Source of the DNA: Bacteroidia bacterium
Lineage (GTDB): Bacteria; Bacteroidota; Bacteroidia; Bacteroidales; VadinHA17
Direction of reading: 5' to 3'
NCBI GenBank assembly: GCA_026391595.1
Contig: JAPLDY010000152.1
Coordinates: forward strand, 1 to 56,657
DNA length: 56,657 nt
Shown: positions 42,106-52,242 of the stretch, one piece after another
Numbering within the stretch: position 1 is the first letter of the stretch
Layout: each line of letters begins with the position of its first letter
Notes under the pieces: generated by a model
What the model was told of the DNA's origin: nothing
The model's database searches: none
The model's input: only the letters and a program-made list of their open reading frames with translations
Translations under genes and position numbers: made by a program

Positions 42106-44160
42106 ATGAAAATGTATGTTCTACAACCTGTTTTGGCCATAGTGATTATTCTTTTCTCATTTTGCGGAAGGAAAGATAAAATTACAGTTGTATCCGGACA
42201 GCTCTCTCCAAGGGAAGAATATGGAGTGGAAAAGCTTGTCGGGGCTCTGAACAATAACGGGTATGAGGTTGAAATATCGGATAAGAAGGCAGGAGAAACT
42301 GAAAAACAAGTCATTGTCGGATCATTGAAAAGCAAGCTTCTTGAGGAATTTGCACAATCAAACAGATCATCTGACACATTGGCAAAGGAAGGTTTTATTC
42401 TTCTGTCATCAGGGAATACAATATATGCTGCAGGAGCTGACAACAGCGGTACGTTATATGCTTGCCTGGAGCTGACTGAACGGCTGGGCAAAAAGGGCCG
42501 TCTGCCCAAAAAGATAAATTTCTCAGACCAGCCTGATATGATGATGCGCGGAACCTGCATAGGACTGCAGAAAACAGTTTACCTGCCTGGCCGAAAGGTT
42601 TATGAATATCCATATACACCGGAAAATTTTCCCTGGTTTTACGACAAGGATCTCTGGATAAAGTATCTGGACATGATGGCCGGTAACCGGTTCAATTCCC
42701 TTTATCTCTGGAATGGACACCCATTCGCTTCCCTTGTTAAGCTTGAATATTATCCTTATGCAGTGGAAGTTGATGAGGAGACTTTTAAAAAGAATGAGGA
42801 AGTATTTTCATTCCTTACTGAAGAAGCTGATAAACGAGGTATCTTTGTCATCCAGATGTTTTACAACATCATTGTTTCCAAACCTTTTGCCGAACATAAC
42901 AACCTGAAAACACAGGACCGCAGCCGGCCGATAATACCGATCATTTCTGATTATACCCGAAAGTCCATTACTGCATTTATTGAGAAATATCCGAATGTGG
43001 GCCTGTTGATTACACTTGGAGAGGCAATGAACACTATTGATGATGATGTTAAATGGTTCACAGAAACTATTCTTCCCGGAGTAAAAGACGGACTTAAAGC
43101 TTTGGGTCGTACCGATGAACCCCCCGTTGTGCTGCGTGGTCACGATACCGATGCCAGCCGCGTTATGAAAGCTGCACTGCCTATATACAAGAACCTGTAC
43201 ACAATGTTCAAATACAACGGTGAATCCCTTACAACATATGAACCGAGGGATACCTGGGAAAAAATTCCGAAAGGATTGTCAGAGCTGGGCACAGTGCATA
43301 TTTCAAATGTGCACATCATGGCTAACCTGGAACCTTTCCGGTATGGCTCGCCTGATTTCATTCAGAAATGCGTCAGGGCGATGATCCGGGTGCAGGGAGC
43401 CAAAGGTTTGCATCTCTATCCGCAGGCATCATACTGGGACTGGCCCTACAGTGCCGACAAAACAGAACCACGTCTTCTTGAAATGGACCGCGACTGGATC
43501 TGGTACACAGCCTGGGGCCGGTATGCATGGAATTGCCACCGTGATAAAGACAGCGAAAATATATTCTGGAAAGACCGGCTGGGAGACTTTTATGGAAACG
43601 GAAAAGAAGGGAAGAATATACTTGAAGCCTATGAACAAACAGGCGAAATCGCTCCTAAAGAAACCCCGCCTCAGATTATAGAAGATGTCGTTACCCGGGG
43701 CTGTCTGGCAGTAGAAGCTATTGAAAAAGCCAAAAGATCGGTCGATGACAACAAGGAGGAATTTGGCAGGCTTAAAAATGATATTTTTTGCTACAACGCT
43801 TTTGCAAATTGCTTTTCTGAAAAGGTAAAGGCTTCCATGCTGGTGCTGCGCTATCAATATTCAAAAGATATCACTGACCTTGAGAATGCTGTTCCATACT
43901 TAAGAAAAAGCCTGGAATATTACGAAAAACTTGTTCAGCTGACTGAAAACAGTTACCTCTACGCCAACAGTATGCAGACTGCCCAGCGCAAAATCCCTAT
44001 CAGAGGAACAGATGGTACATACAAGACATGGAAAGAGATGCTGCCTCAATACGGTAAAGAGCTGGATAACTTCATCAGTAATATCGATACGCTAAAGTCA
44101 GACACTTCTACTGTAACAAGATTATACGATTTAACTTCAATTGACTCACTCTTCTATTGA
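42106..44160 (+). CDS. GH67/alpha-glucuronidase-like glycoside hydrolase, lipoprotein
   Basis: Signal/lipobox ILFSFCGRK; N-terminal GH67/GH20-N-like domain (VIVGSLKSK...GFILLSSGNTIYAAGADNSGTLYACLELTERL), TIM-barrel-like body. Confidence 0.7.
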   Translation: MKMYVLQPVLAIVIILFSFCGRKDKITVVSGQLSPREEYGVEKLVGALNNNGYEVEISDKKAGETEKQVIVGSLKSKLLEEFAQSNRSSDTLAKEGFILLSSGNTIYAAGADNSGTLYACLELTERLGKKGRLPKKINFSDQPDMMMRGTCIGLQKTVYLPGRKVYEYPYTPENFPWFYDKDLWIKYLDMMAGNRFNSLYLWNGHPFASLVKLEYYPYAVEVDEETFKKNEEVFSFLTEEADKRGIFVIQMFYNIIVSKPFAEHNNLKTQDRSRPIIPIISDYTRKSITAFIEKYPNVGLLITLGEAMNTIDDDVKWFTETILPGVKDGLKALGRTDEPPVVLRGHDTDASRVMKAALPIYKNLYTMFKYNGESLTTYEPRDTWEKIPKGLSELGTVHISNVHIMANLEPFRYGSPDFIQKCVRAMIRVQGAKGLHLYPQASYWDWPYSADKTEPRLLEMDRDWIWYTAWGRYAWNCHRDKDSENIFWKDRLGDFYGNGKEGKNILEAYEQTGEIAPKETPPQIIEDVVTRGCLAVEAIEKAKRSVDDNKEEFGRLKNDIFCYNAFANCFSEKVKASMLVLRYQYSKDITDLENAVPYLRKSLEYYEKLVQLTENSYLYANSMQTAQRKIPIRGTDGTYKTWKEMLPQYGKELDNFISNIDTLKSDTSTVTRLYDLTSIDSLFY

Positions 44161-45445
44161 AGCTTATAATTATAAACATAACAATGATCAAATGTATTCT
44201 GATTCAAAAACCCAATTCCATAAAACCATCAACCACAGGCAGCCTGACAGAGTAGTAGTCGACTTCGGTGCGACGACTGTCACGGGCATTCATATTCTTA
44301 TAGTTGAAAAACTCAGGGAATATTATGGTTTGAAAAAAAAGCCCATTAAGGTAATCGAACCTTACCAGATGCTGGGTGAGTTGGATGAAGAGCTGATCAG
44401 AGAGATGGGAATTGATGTAATTGGTCTTTTCGGGGAGAAGAACATGTTCGGCATAAGCAACACGGACTGGAAAGTTCATAAGACATTCTGGGGGCAGGAA
44501 GTGCTCTTCCCCGGCGGCTTCAACTATACATATAATAATAATGGCGACATTCTGATGTATCCTGAGGGGGATATGACCGCCAGTCCAAGTTCAATGATGC
44601 CGAAATCCGGATTCTTCTTTGATGCGATAGAAAGGCAGGAACCGATCGATGTCACAACACTGAAGGTTGAGGATAACCTGGAGGAATTCGGACTCGTGAC
44701 AGACGAGAATCTGGAGTACTGGAAAAAGCAGGTTGAAGCGACGGATACTGATTCTAAAGCAGTTGTAGCCACCCTGGGGGGAACCGCACTTGGTGATATT
44801 GCGCTTGTTCCGGCTGTTGGACTGAAGAAGCCAAAAGGCATAAGGAGTGTAGCCGAATGGTACATGTCCACACTGACAAGAGAGGATTTTATGAAGGAGC
44901 TCTACAGCAGGCAGACAGACATTGCAATTGAGAATCTGAAAAAGTTTTATAGTGTAATCGGGAACAAAATAGATGCTGCATTCATATGCGGAACCGATTT
45001 CGGAACCCAGAATTCAACATTCTGTTCACCTGAAGCTTACGCAGAAGTATGGCTTCCATACTATAAAAAGGTGAATGACTGGATCCATCTGAACACAAAA
45101 TGGAAGACCTTCAAACATTCATGCGGAGCCATAGAATCATTTATGGATCTTTTTATTGAATCAGGCTTTGACATTATAAATCCTGTCCAGATAAATGCTT
45201 CAGGAATGGATCCGAAACTGCTCAAAAATAAATATGGCGACAGGATAATTTTTTGGGGAGGAGGCGTGGATACCCAGGGTGTTTTCCAGTTCGGAACGGC
45301 CGAACAGGTGAAGGAGCAGGTCAGGCGTCAGTGTGAAATATTTAACAATAAAGGAGGATTTGTTTTCAGTACCGTACATAATATCCAGGCCAATGTGCCT
45401 TTTGAAAATGTGGTTGCAATGCTTGAAGCTTTAAAGGAATTATGA
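44141..45445 (+). CDS. Uroporphyrinogen decarboxylase-like (UROD superfamily) protein, possible methyltransferase
   Basis: INHRQPDRVVVDFGATT...; C-terminal FKHSCGAIESFMDLFIESGFDIINPVQINASGMDPKLLKNKYGDRIIFWGGGVD; likely in-frame start downstream of 44141. Confidence 0.85.
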   Translation: MTHSSIEAYNYKHNNDQMYSDSKTQFHKTINHRQPDRVVVDFGATTVTGIHILIVEKLREYYGLKKKPIKVIEPYQMLGELDEELIREMGIDVIGLFGEKNMFGISNTDWKVHKTFWGQEVLFPGGFNYTYNNNGDILMYPEGDMTASPSSMMPKSGFFFDAIERQEPIDVTTLKVEDNLEEFGLVTDENLEYWKKQVEATDTDSKAVVATLGGTALGDIALVPAVGLKKPKGIRSVAEWYMSTLTREDFMKELYSRQTDIAIENLKKFYSVIGNKIDAAFICGTDFGTQNSTFCSPEAYAEVWLPYYKKVNDWIHLNTKWKTFKHSCGAIESFMDLFIESGFDIINPVQINASGMDPKLLKNKYGDRIIFWGGGVDTQGVFQFGTAEQVKEQVRRQCEIFNNKGGFVFSTVHNIQANVPFENVVAMLEALKEL

Positions 45446-45448
45446 AAT

Positions 45449-45520
45449 ACCCCCTTCCCAGCCTTCCCCCAAGGGGGCAGGAGCTAAGCTTTCCCCCCTG
45501 GGGGGAATAAGAAAGGGGGT
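45449..45520. repeat. GC-rich palindromic repeat element, copy B
   Basis: ACCCCCTTCCCAGCCTTCCCCCAAGGGGG...TTTCCCCCCTGGGGGGAATAAGAAAGGGGGT. Confidence 0.85.
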
Positions 45521-45556
45521 CTTTTATCAAAAAAATTGAGCTTACTAAATATTCAA

Positions 45557-46954
45557 ATGGTTAACAATAAATACAACTGGAGTTACTTACTTTCTATCAG
45601 CCTGGTGTCGGCGATGGGAGGACTTCTTTTCGGATACGACTGGGTAGTGATAGGTGGTGCCAAACCTTTTTATGAACCATTTTTCGGAATAGCCGGAAAT
45701 CCTGCCGTTCAGGGCTGGGCAATGAGCTGTGCGCTGGTCGGATGCCTTGCCGGTGCAGTTATCTCAGGCTGGCTGAGCGACAGGTATGGCAGAAAAAAAC
45801 TTCTGCTGCTTTCAGCTGCTCTGTTCATAATTGCATCGATGGGGACAGGATCGGCAGATTCATTTGCGGCTTTTATAATCTTCAGGATAACAGGAGGCAT
45901 AGGAATTGGTCTTGCTTCGAACCTGTCGCCAATGTATATAGCCGAAATCACTCCCGGCAGCGTAAGAGGACGTTTTGTATCACTTAACCAGCTGACAATA
46001 GTTGTCGGGATACTTGCGGCGCAGCTGATAAACTGGAGAATAGCCAGACCTGTTTCAGCGGAGTCAACGGTTTCTGATATACTGGTATCATGGAACGGGC
46101 AGATGGGATGGAGATGGATGTTTTATGCATGTACTGTCCCGGCAGGGCTCTTCTTCATTTTGATGTGGTTTGTGCCTGAAAGCCCAAGATGGCTGGCGAA
46201 GAAACCGGATAATAACCTGAAAGCACAAAAAATCCTTTCCAGGATAGGAGGAGATGAATATGCTGCCTGTGAACTTGCCTCAATCAAAGAATCGCTGAAT
46301 GCATCTTCAGAAAAAGCAGATCTCAGGTTCCTTAAAAAACCAGGAATTTCCAGATTGCTGATAATAGGGATCATAATTGCAATATTCCAGCAATGGTGCG
46401 GAATAAACGTTATCTTCAACTACGCCCAGGAGATATTCTCAAATGCCGGATACAGTGTTTCAGACATCCTGTTCAATATTGTCATAACCGGAAGCGTGAA
46501 TCTCATTTTCACTTTTATCGGAATGTTTGCAGTTGACAGGCTTGGTAGGAAGGCACTTATGCTTATCGGAGCAGGAGGACTAGCGGTTATTTTTGCAATA
46601 ATCGGGAGCATGTATTTCTTTCATATTCAGGGAATTCCTTTATTGATTATGGTTGTGATTGCAATTGCCTGCTACGCCATGACACTTGCCCCGGTAACAT
46701 GGGTTCTGCTCTCAGAGATCTTTCCGAACAGGATCCGCGGATTTGCAATGTCTGTAGCAACATTTGCCTTGTGGGCTGCCTGCTTTGTACTGACATACAC
46801 TTTCCCGATACTAAACCAGGTGCTAAAAGCTTCCGGAACATTCTGGATTTACGGATTCATCTGTATTTTAGGCTTCTGGTTTATATTGAAAAAGCTACCC
46901 GAAACGAAAGGCAAATCACTGGAAGAGATTGAAAATGAATTAACTGGTAAATAA
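45557..46954 (+). CDS. Sugar porter family MFS transporter (XylE-like)
   Basis: GGLLFGYDWVVIGGAKPFYEPFF, GWLSDRYGRKKLLL, VPESPRWLAKK, PETKGKSLEEIE; ATG at about 45557 preferred over TTG 45536. Confidence 0.93.
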   Translation: MVNNKYNWSYLLSISLVSAMGGLLFGYDWVVIGGAKPFYEPFFGIAGNPAVQGWAMSCALVGCLAGAVISGWLSDRYGRKKLLLLSAALFIIASMGTGSADSFAAFIIFRITGGIGIGLASNLSPMYIAEITPGSVRGRFVSLNQLTIVVGILAAQLINWRIARPVSAESTVSDILVSWNGQMGWRWMFYACTVPAGLFFILMWFVPESPRWLAKKPDNNLKAQKILSRIGGDEYAACELASIKESLNASSEKADLRFLKKPGISRLLIIGIIIAIFQQWCGINVIFNYAQEIFSNAGYSVSDILFNIVITGSVNLIFTFIGMFAVDRLGRKALMLIGAGGLAVIFAIIGSMYFFHIQGIPLLIMVVIAIACYAMTLAPVTWVLLSEIFPNRIRGFAMSVATFALWAACFVLTYTFPILNQVLKASGTFWIYGFICILGFWFILKKLPETKGKSLEEIENELTGK

Positions 46955-46968
46955 AAAGGTTTTAAAGG

Positions 46969-49803
46969 ATGAAGAAATATTTAGTCTTACTTCTTTTTGT
47001 AGCAGGCTGTTCAGGCAGGATCCCGGAAGAACGTCAAAGCCTGTTACTTGCAGGAGAATGGAATTTCCGGATAGATTCTCTCGATCAGGGCATTCAAAAT
47101 GAATGGTACAATACAATTTTTGATGAGAAAGTCAAGCTTCCGGGTTCGATGGCGGAAAACGGAAAAGGGGACGAAGTCAGCCTTAAAACCAAATGGACAG
47201 GAGATATTATTGACAGATCATATTTCACTGATAAGAAATATGAGAAATACCGTCAGCCGGGTAATATTAAGATCCCCTTCTGGCTGAAACCGGTAAAATA
47301 TTATAAAGGTGTTGCATGGTACCAGAAAGAGGTAGTTGTTCCTGATGAATGGAAAGGGAAAAGGATAGTTCTTCATCTTGAAAGATGCCACTGGGAATCG
47401 ACATTGTTTGTAAATGGTAAAAAAGCCGGAACTCAAAACAGCCTTTCGACACCTCATGAATATGAAATTACCGATCTGCTTCTACCGGGTAAGAATATAT
47501 TAAGCATCCGTATTGATAACCGCGTGATAATTCCGATTGGCGTTAATTCGCACAGTATAAGCGATCATACGCAATCCAACTGGAATGGGATTACCGGGAA
47601 TATTTCCCTTTATGCTACTTCTCTGGTATATATTGATGAAATAAAAGTATTCCCAGATATTGAGAATAGTACAGCTAAAGTAATCGTCAGGATAAAGAAC
47701 AGCAGTAAACATGAATTTAAAGGCAAACTATCGTTTCAGGCTACAAGTGCTAACAGTAAGCAAAACATTAATCAGCTCCGCAAAAAAATAAAGGTTGCAA
47801 CGAAATCTGAAGAACAGCAGCTAATTCTGACATATTATATGCGGAATCCATGGTTCTGGAGTGAGTTCAAACCGATTTATTATAACATGACCGTAAGCCT
47901 TTCAGGAAAGAAAAGGAACGTGATTGATCAGCGGTCGGTCGATTTTGGTATGCGTGAGTTCAAAACAAACGGAACCCGGTTTGAGATAAACGGTAATCCG
48001 GTTTTTCTAAGGGGAACAACGGAATGCTGTATTTTCCCGCTGACAGGTTACCCTCCTGCAGATGTTGAATCATGGACAAGAGTTTTGCAGACCTGCAAGG
48101 ATTATGGATTGAATCATATCAGGTTCCATTCATTTTGTCCTCCCGAAGCGGCTTTCGTTGCTGCTGACAAGCTTGGCATTTATTTCCATATCGAATGTGG
48201 CTCGTGGGCCAACCAGGGAAGCTCAATAGGCAACGGGGGACCTGTCGATCAGTTCATTTATGATGAAAGCAACAGAATAATAAATGAATATGGTAGTCAT
48301 CCTTCTTTCTGTATGCTTGCTTACGGCAATGAACCGGCAGGAAGAAACCAGGGAGAATTCCTTGGTAAATTAATAACATATTGGAAGTCAATAGATAACA
48401 GAAGAGTCTACACTTCTGCTGCGGGCTGGCCTATCATCCCGGAAAATGATTATAATGTTCATTCCCAGCCAAGGATACAGCACTGGGGCGAAGGATTGAA
48501 AAGCATAATAAACGCAGAACCTCCACAGACGATGTTCGATTACAGGGATTTCGTTTCAAAATATGAAGTTCCGACAGTGAGCCATGAGATAGGCCAATGG
48601 TGCGTCTACCCTGATTTTAAGGAGATAGAAAAATATACAAGCGTTTTAAAACCAACAAACTTTGAAATATTCCGCGAAACTCTTAACGAAAACGGCATGG
48701 GCGATCAGGCTGAAGATTTCCTGATGGCTTCCGGGAAACTTCAGGTTCTTTGTTATAAGGCTGATATTGAAGCAGCATTGCGGACACCGGGCTTTGGCGG
48801 TTTTGAACTCCTTCAGCTTCATGATTTCCCGGGGCAGGGGAGTGCTCTTGTAGGCGTTCTTAATCCATTCTTTGAATCCAAAGGATATGTGACCCCTGAA
48901 GAATTCAGGATGTTTTGCAATGAAACAGTTCCCCTTGCCAGAATGAAGAAGATGACCTGGATTGGTGGAGAAACATTTGAGGCAATGGTTGAGGTTACGC
49001 ATTTCGGTCCGGAGCCCATGATGGATGCAAAAATTCTGTGCAGGATCATTAATTCTGAAGGCTCTGTTTTGCGTGAAGAGACCATGACCATGGATGAAAT
49101 TAAGATCGGGAATAATATAATTGGCGTATTTGCATGCGACCTGGACGATGTCGAGAAAGCTGAGAAGATAAAACTTGAGTTATCAATTCCAGGGACATCA
49201 TTCAAAAACAAGTGGGACTTATGGGTATATCCAGCGAACTCTACCACTGATGGAGGCGGTGTACTTGTCACCGATAAGTTCGACAATAATACTAATGAGA
49301 CTCTCAGAAAAGGGGGATCAGTTTTACTGCTTACTTGCGGCAAAGTCTCAGAAAAGAGGGGAGCAAAAGTTGCTATGGGCTTCTCAAGCATTTTCTGGAA
49401 CACTGCATGGACAAACAACCAGCCACCTCATACTTTAGGTATTTTATGTGATCCAAAACATCCTGTTTTTAAAGATTTCCCAACAGAGTTCCACAGCAAT
49501 TGGCAATGGTGGGATCCTGTTACCCATTCGCAGGCTATGATCCTGGATGGTTTTCCATCAGATCTGAAACCACTTATCCAGCCGATAGACACCTGGTTTG
49601 AGAACCGGAGACTGGCACTTGCATTTGAGGCAAAATGCGGCAATGGCAAGCTAATGGTCTGCAGTATAAATATGACAGATAGTTTGGATCAGCGGCCAGT
49701 AACAAAACAGCTTCTCAGCTCAATGTTGAATTATATGAACAGCGATTCTTTTAGTCCGAAGACTGAAATAGAAATAAGACAGATAAAAAAGATTTTAAAA
49801 TAA
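46969..49803 (+). CDS. Glycoside hydrolase family 2 lipoprotein
   Basis: Lipobox LLFVAGCSG; WYQKEVVVPDEWKGKRIVLHLERCHWESTLFVNGK; MLAYGNEPAG and VSHEIGQW putative catalytic Glu regions. Confidence 0.9.
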   Translation: MKKYLVLLLFVAGCSGRIPEERQSLLLAGEWNFRIDSLDQGIQNEWYNTIFDEKVKLPGSMAENGKGDEVSLKTKWTGDIIDRSYFTDKKYEKYRQPGNIKIPFWLKPVKYYKGVAWYQKEVVVPDEWKGKRIVLHLERCHWESTLFVNGKKAGTQNSLSTPHEYEITDLLLPGKNILSIRIDNRVIIPIGVNSHSISDHTQSNWNGITGNISLYATSLVYIDEIKVFPDIENSTAKVIVRIKNSSKHEFKGKLSFQATSANSKQNINQLRKKIKVATKSEEQQLILTYYMRNPWFWSEFKPIYYNMTVSLSGKKRNVIDQRSVDFGMREFKTNGTRFEINGNPVFLRGTTECCIFPLTGYPPADVESWTRVLQTCKDYGLNHIRFHSFCPPEAAFVAADKLGIYFHIECGSWANQGSSIGNGGPVDQFIYDESNRIINEYGSHPSFCMLAYGNEPAGRNQGEFLGKLITYWKSIDNRRVYTSAAGWPIIPENDYNVHSQPRIQHWGEGLKSIINAEPPQTMFDYRDFVSKYEVPTVSHEIGQWCVYPDFKEIEKYTSVLKPTNFEIFRETLNENGMGDQAEDFLMASGKLQVLCYKADIEAALRTPGFGGFELLQLHDFPGQGSALVGVLNPFFESKGYVTPEEFRMFCNETVPLARMKKMTWIGGETFEAMVEVTHFGPEPMMDAKILCRIINSEGSVLREETMTMDEIKIGNNIIGVFACDLDDVEKAEKIKLELSIPGTSFKNKWDLWVYPANSTTDGGGVLVTDKFDNNTNETLRKGGSVLLLTCGKVSEKRGAKVAMGFSSIFWNTAWTNNQPPHTLGILCDPKHPVFKDFPTEFHSNWQWWDPVTHSQAMILDGFPSDLKPLIQPIDTWFENRRLALAFEAKCGNGKLMVCSINMTDSLDQRPVTKQLLSSMLNYMNSDSFSPKTEIEIRQIKKILK

Positions 49804-49815
49804 TGTAATGAACCC

Positions 49816-49921
49816 TTCCCCCGGCCCCTTCCCTTATAATTAAGGGCAGGGGAGTGATTCTTGCTTTATCAGTACAGTTTACTTTCCCTTATGCTTAAGA
49901 GAAGGGTTAGGGTAGGGTTAA
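49816..49921. repeat. CCCTT/AAGGG-rich palindromic intergenic repeat
   Basis: CCCTTA-TAAT-TAAGGG hairpin at 49831-49846 with CCCTTATGCTTAAGAGAAGGG distal part. Confidence 0.6.
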
Positions 49922-50007
49922 GAAAAAGACATTGAGTTAAATAGTTTTTCTGCTTACCTTAGTAAATTATATCAACCACGATCTATTAACCTTAAAACGA
50001 GTTAACC

Positions 50008-50811
50008 ATGACATTAATAATTGTCGGAATTTTCGTACTTCTTGCTGCTGCTTCCATTGTGCAGATTGAGCCCGGAATGGTAGGGGTGAAAAAGCTTTTT
50101 GGGAAAGTGAGCAATAATACACTCGAAAGCGGATTGAATCTGATCAATCCTCTGGCCAAGGTGGTTACGTTCGACATTAAAACAGAGAATTATACCATGT
50201 CGGGGGTGCAGGATGAAGGTACTGTACAGAGGGATGACGCTATACATGTTTTATCAGCAGATGGGCTGGATGTCATTGTTGATCTTACTGTGCTGTACAA
50301 AGTTATCCCGTCGGAGGCGCCAAGGATACTCAAAGAGATAGGAACGGATTACAAGAATGTTATTGTTCGTCCTGTCTGCAGGACAGGGATCAGGGACAAT
50401 GCCGTATATTATGATGCTGTTTCACTGTTCTCATCAAAAAGAGAAGAATTCCAGGACCGCATCTTCAAATCAATTGAATCCAATTTCAGGGATAGAGGAT
50501 TGATGCTTGAACAGCTGTTAGTCAGAAACCTCACACTGCCCGAATCAGTCAAAGCTGCTATCGAATCAAAGATCAATGCTGAACAGGAGGCGCAAAAAAT
50601 GACATTTATTTTACAAAAAGAAAGACAGGAAGCAGAAAGGAAAAGGGTTGAAGCACAGGGTATTGCCGATTATCAGAAAATACTGAGCTCCGGACTGAGC
50701 GACAGGCTTCTCCAGTATGAGATGATAAAGGCTATTTCAGCTTCACCAAATGCCAAGTTAATAATAATGACAAATGATAAGGGGCTGCCGATAATGGTGG
50801 ATACCAAATAA
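50008..50811 (+). CDS. SPFH/Band 7 (prohibitin-like) membrane protein
   Basis: N-terminal TM, IEPGMVGVKKLFGKVSNNTLESGLNLINPLAKVVTFDIKTENYTMS; C-terminal coiled coil. Confidence 0.92.
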   Translation: MTLIIVGIFVLLAAASIVQIEPGMVGVKKLFGKVSNNTLESGLNLINPLAKVVTFDIKTENYTMSGVQDEGTVQRDDAIHVLSADGLDVIVDLTVLYKVIPSEAPRILKEIGTDYKNVIVRPVCRTGIRDNAVYYDAVSLFSSKREEFQDRIFKSIESNFRDRGLMLEQLLVRNLTLPESVKAAIESKINAEQEAQKMTFILQKERQEAERKRVEAQGIADYQKILSSGLSDRLLQYEMIKAISASPNAKLIIMTNDKGLPIMVDTK

Positions 50812-50835
50812 GTAAAAAAATAACCCATCCTCCAG

Positions 50836-50863
50836 CTCCTTCCCTTAAGGTTAAGGGAAGGAG
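50836..50863. terminator. Bidirectional terminator CTCCTTCCCTTAA-GG-TTAAGGGAAGGAG
   Basis: 13-bp perfect stem between convergent genes. Confidence 0.85.
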
Positions 50864-50868
50864 GGCTA

Positions 50869-51657
50869 TTAATCAGAATACTTTTTTACTTTTTTTTCAA
50901 TCTTTTTCCGGATCTTTTCGTAAGATATGGGAGGGCCTGTCATAACCTCTTTGCCATCTATAAAAAGTGCATCTGTAATACCATATTCATTAAGAATTTT
51001 GCTATCGGTAGTATCAATTTCCTGAACATCGATTTTCCCGGGAAAATCAAGCGCTGCTCTTTTTGCTCTCTCGCAGGTAATGTTCACTGACTGGCACCAG
51101 CCATTCCTGAACATTGTAAGGTTGACTTTTCCTTCACCTTTTTCAGGTTTCTTTCCGGGTTTTCTGAACTTCGGAGCAATTGCCTTTTCATGGAAGGGTT
51201 TCCATAACAGCCTCATGATCCCGCTTTTATCGACAACCTTATATCCGTGTTTCTTAAACCATGAAGCGCGCATGAATACAGGTATTATAAGTCCCCATGT
51301 GACCAGCCCATCAGCGCCCATTTGTCTTGCATCTTCTTCAGCTGATTTAAGCAAAGCTATCCCCATTCCTCTTTTTCTGTAATCGCCTCTGCCCTGTTTA
51401 TGACCATGGACCCATATGCAGAGGACAACATAAAGATTTCTTCCGTCACATATTGAATATTCCGATGGGATATACTGGATCATTCCGCCAATAATGTCAT
51501 TATCATCAAGGGCAAATTTTACTTTCAATCCCCTGTCCTTCATTGATTCATACCATTTCTGCTTGCAGCCGCCGGCTTCCTTCATGTCTTCCGACCATTC
51601 CTCAAGACAGCAGAAATAAGCGCTTTCGGTTTCAGGGGAGATGTCAATGATTTTCAT
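50869..51657 (-). CDS. GNAT N-acetyltransferase with C-terminal YoaP-like/thioredoxin-like domain
   Basis: GNAT core RGMGIALLKSAEEDARQMGADG; C-terminal MFRNGWCQSVNITCERAKRAALDF...DALFIDGKEVMTGPPISYEKIRKKI. Confidence 0.82.
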   Translation of the reverse strand: MKIIDISPETESAYFCCLEEWSEDMKEAGGCKQKWYESMKDRGLKVKFALDDNDIIGGMIQYIPSEYSICDGRNLYVVLCIWVHGHKQGRGDYRKRGMGIALLKSAEEDARQMGADGLVTWGLIIPVFMRASWFKKHGYKVVDKSGIMRLLWKPFHEKAIAPKFRKPGKKPEKGEGKVNLTMFRNGWCQSVNITCERAKRAALDFPGKIDVQEIDTTDSKILNEYGITDALFIDGKEVMTGPPISYEKIRKKIEKKVKKYSD

Positions 51658-51662
51658 TTGTT

Positions 51663-52242
51663 TTATTTTTTACATATTCTTTTCCGGACGGTACTCCAGG
51701 TTTCTGTTATCAGGAAGCTCTCTTCCATGTAACCGATCATTCTCTCAAACCTTTTCATGGGAACCGCAAATGTCAGGACATTTTCAGGTACACAGGGACG
51801 GGCAGATGGATCGAACATTCCGATTATTGCTCTTTGTCTTTCCGATCTGGTTTCCATGTATGGATAATAAATTATTGATCCGCAACCGGATCCAAAAGGT
51901 GCAATGGTCCCGTTCCGTTCGTCCTGATCAAAATTTGCAAGTGTATATAGACCGGATAAAACATCAGGCTTTGCAAAGAAGATAACTACATCCGGTTCGT
52001 TTATCTGTGTAACCCAAATATCTTTTGGCGCCACCGCATTGCACTCTTTCAGAATTATAAACTATTGAGCTGCCACTTCTGACTTTTGCCAGCTCACAAA
52101 TTACACAGCTCCATCCCTTTGGTTTATCTGCCCATTCAGCACCTCCGTTACCATCAGTATAATAAAATACAATCGGGAGCTCAGCATTACCAAAATACTT
52201 TTTCCAGAGGTGAAGGAAGGTTTCTTTGAGTATGGTGTTCAT
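51663..52242 (-). pseudogene. DUF169 family protein split over two frames, apparent internal deletion
   Basis: N-part KGWSCVICELAKVRSG...VQCGGAKRYLGYT in one frame; C-part NEPDVVIFFAKPDVLSGLYTLANFDQ...FGSGCGSII in the +1 frame. Confidence 0.65.

Noticed and set aside
43429-43857. 142-aa antisense ORF within the GH67-like gene
   Set aside because: Shadow ORF; coding strand is clearly plus.
48819-49418. 199-aa antisense ORF within the GH2 gene
   Set aside because: Low-complexity shadow reading of a well-supported gene.
52000-52050. Programmed -1 ribosomal frameshift in the DUF169 gene at CCAAAAGAT
   Set aside because: The second frame is +1 relative to the first, and the central part of the family appears missing; deletion is the better explanation.
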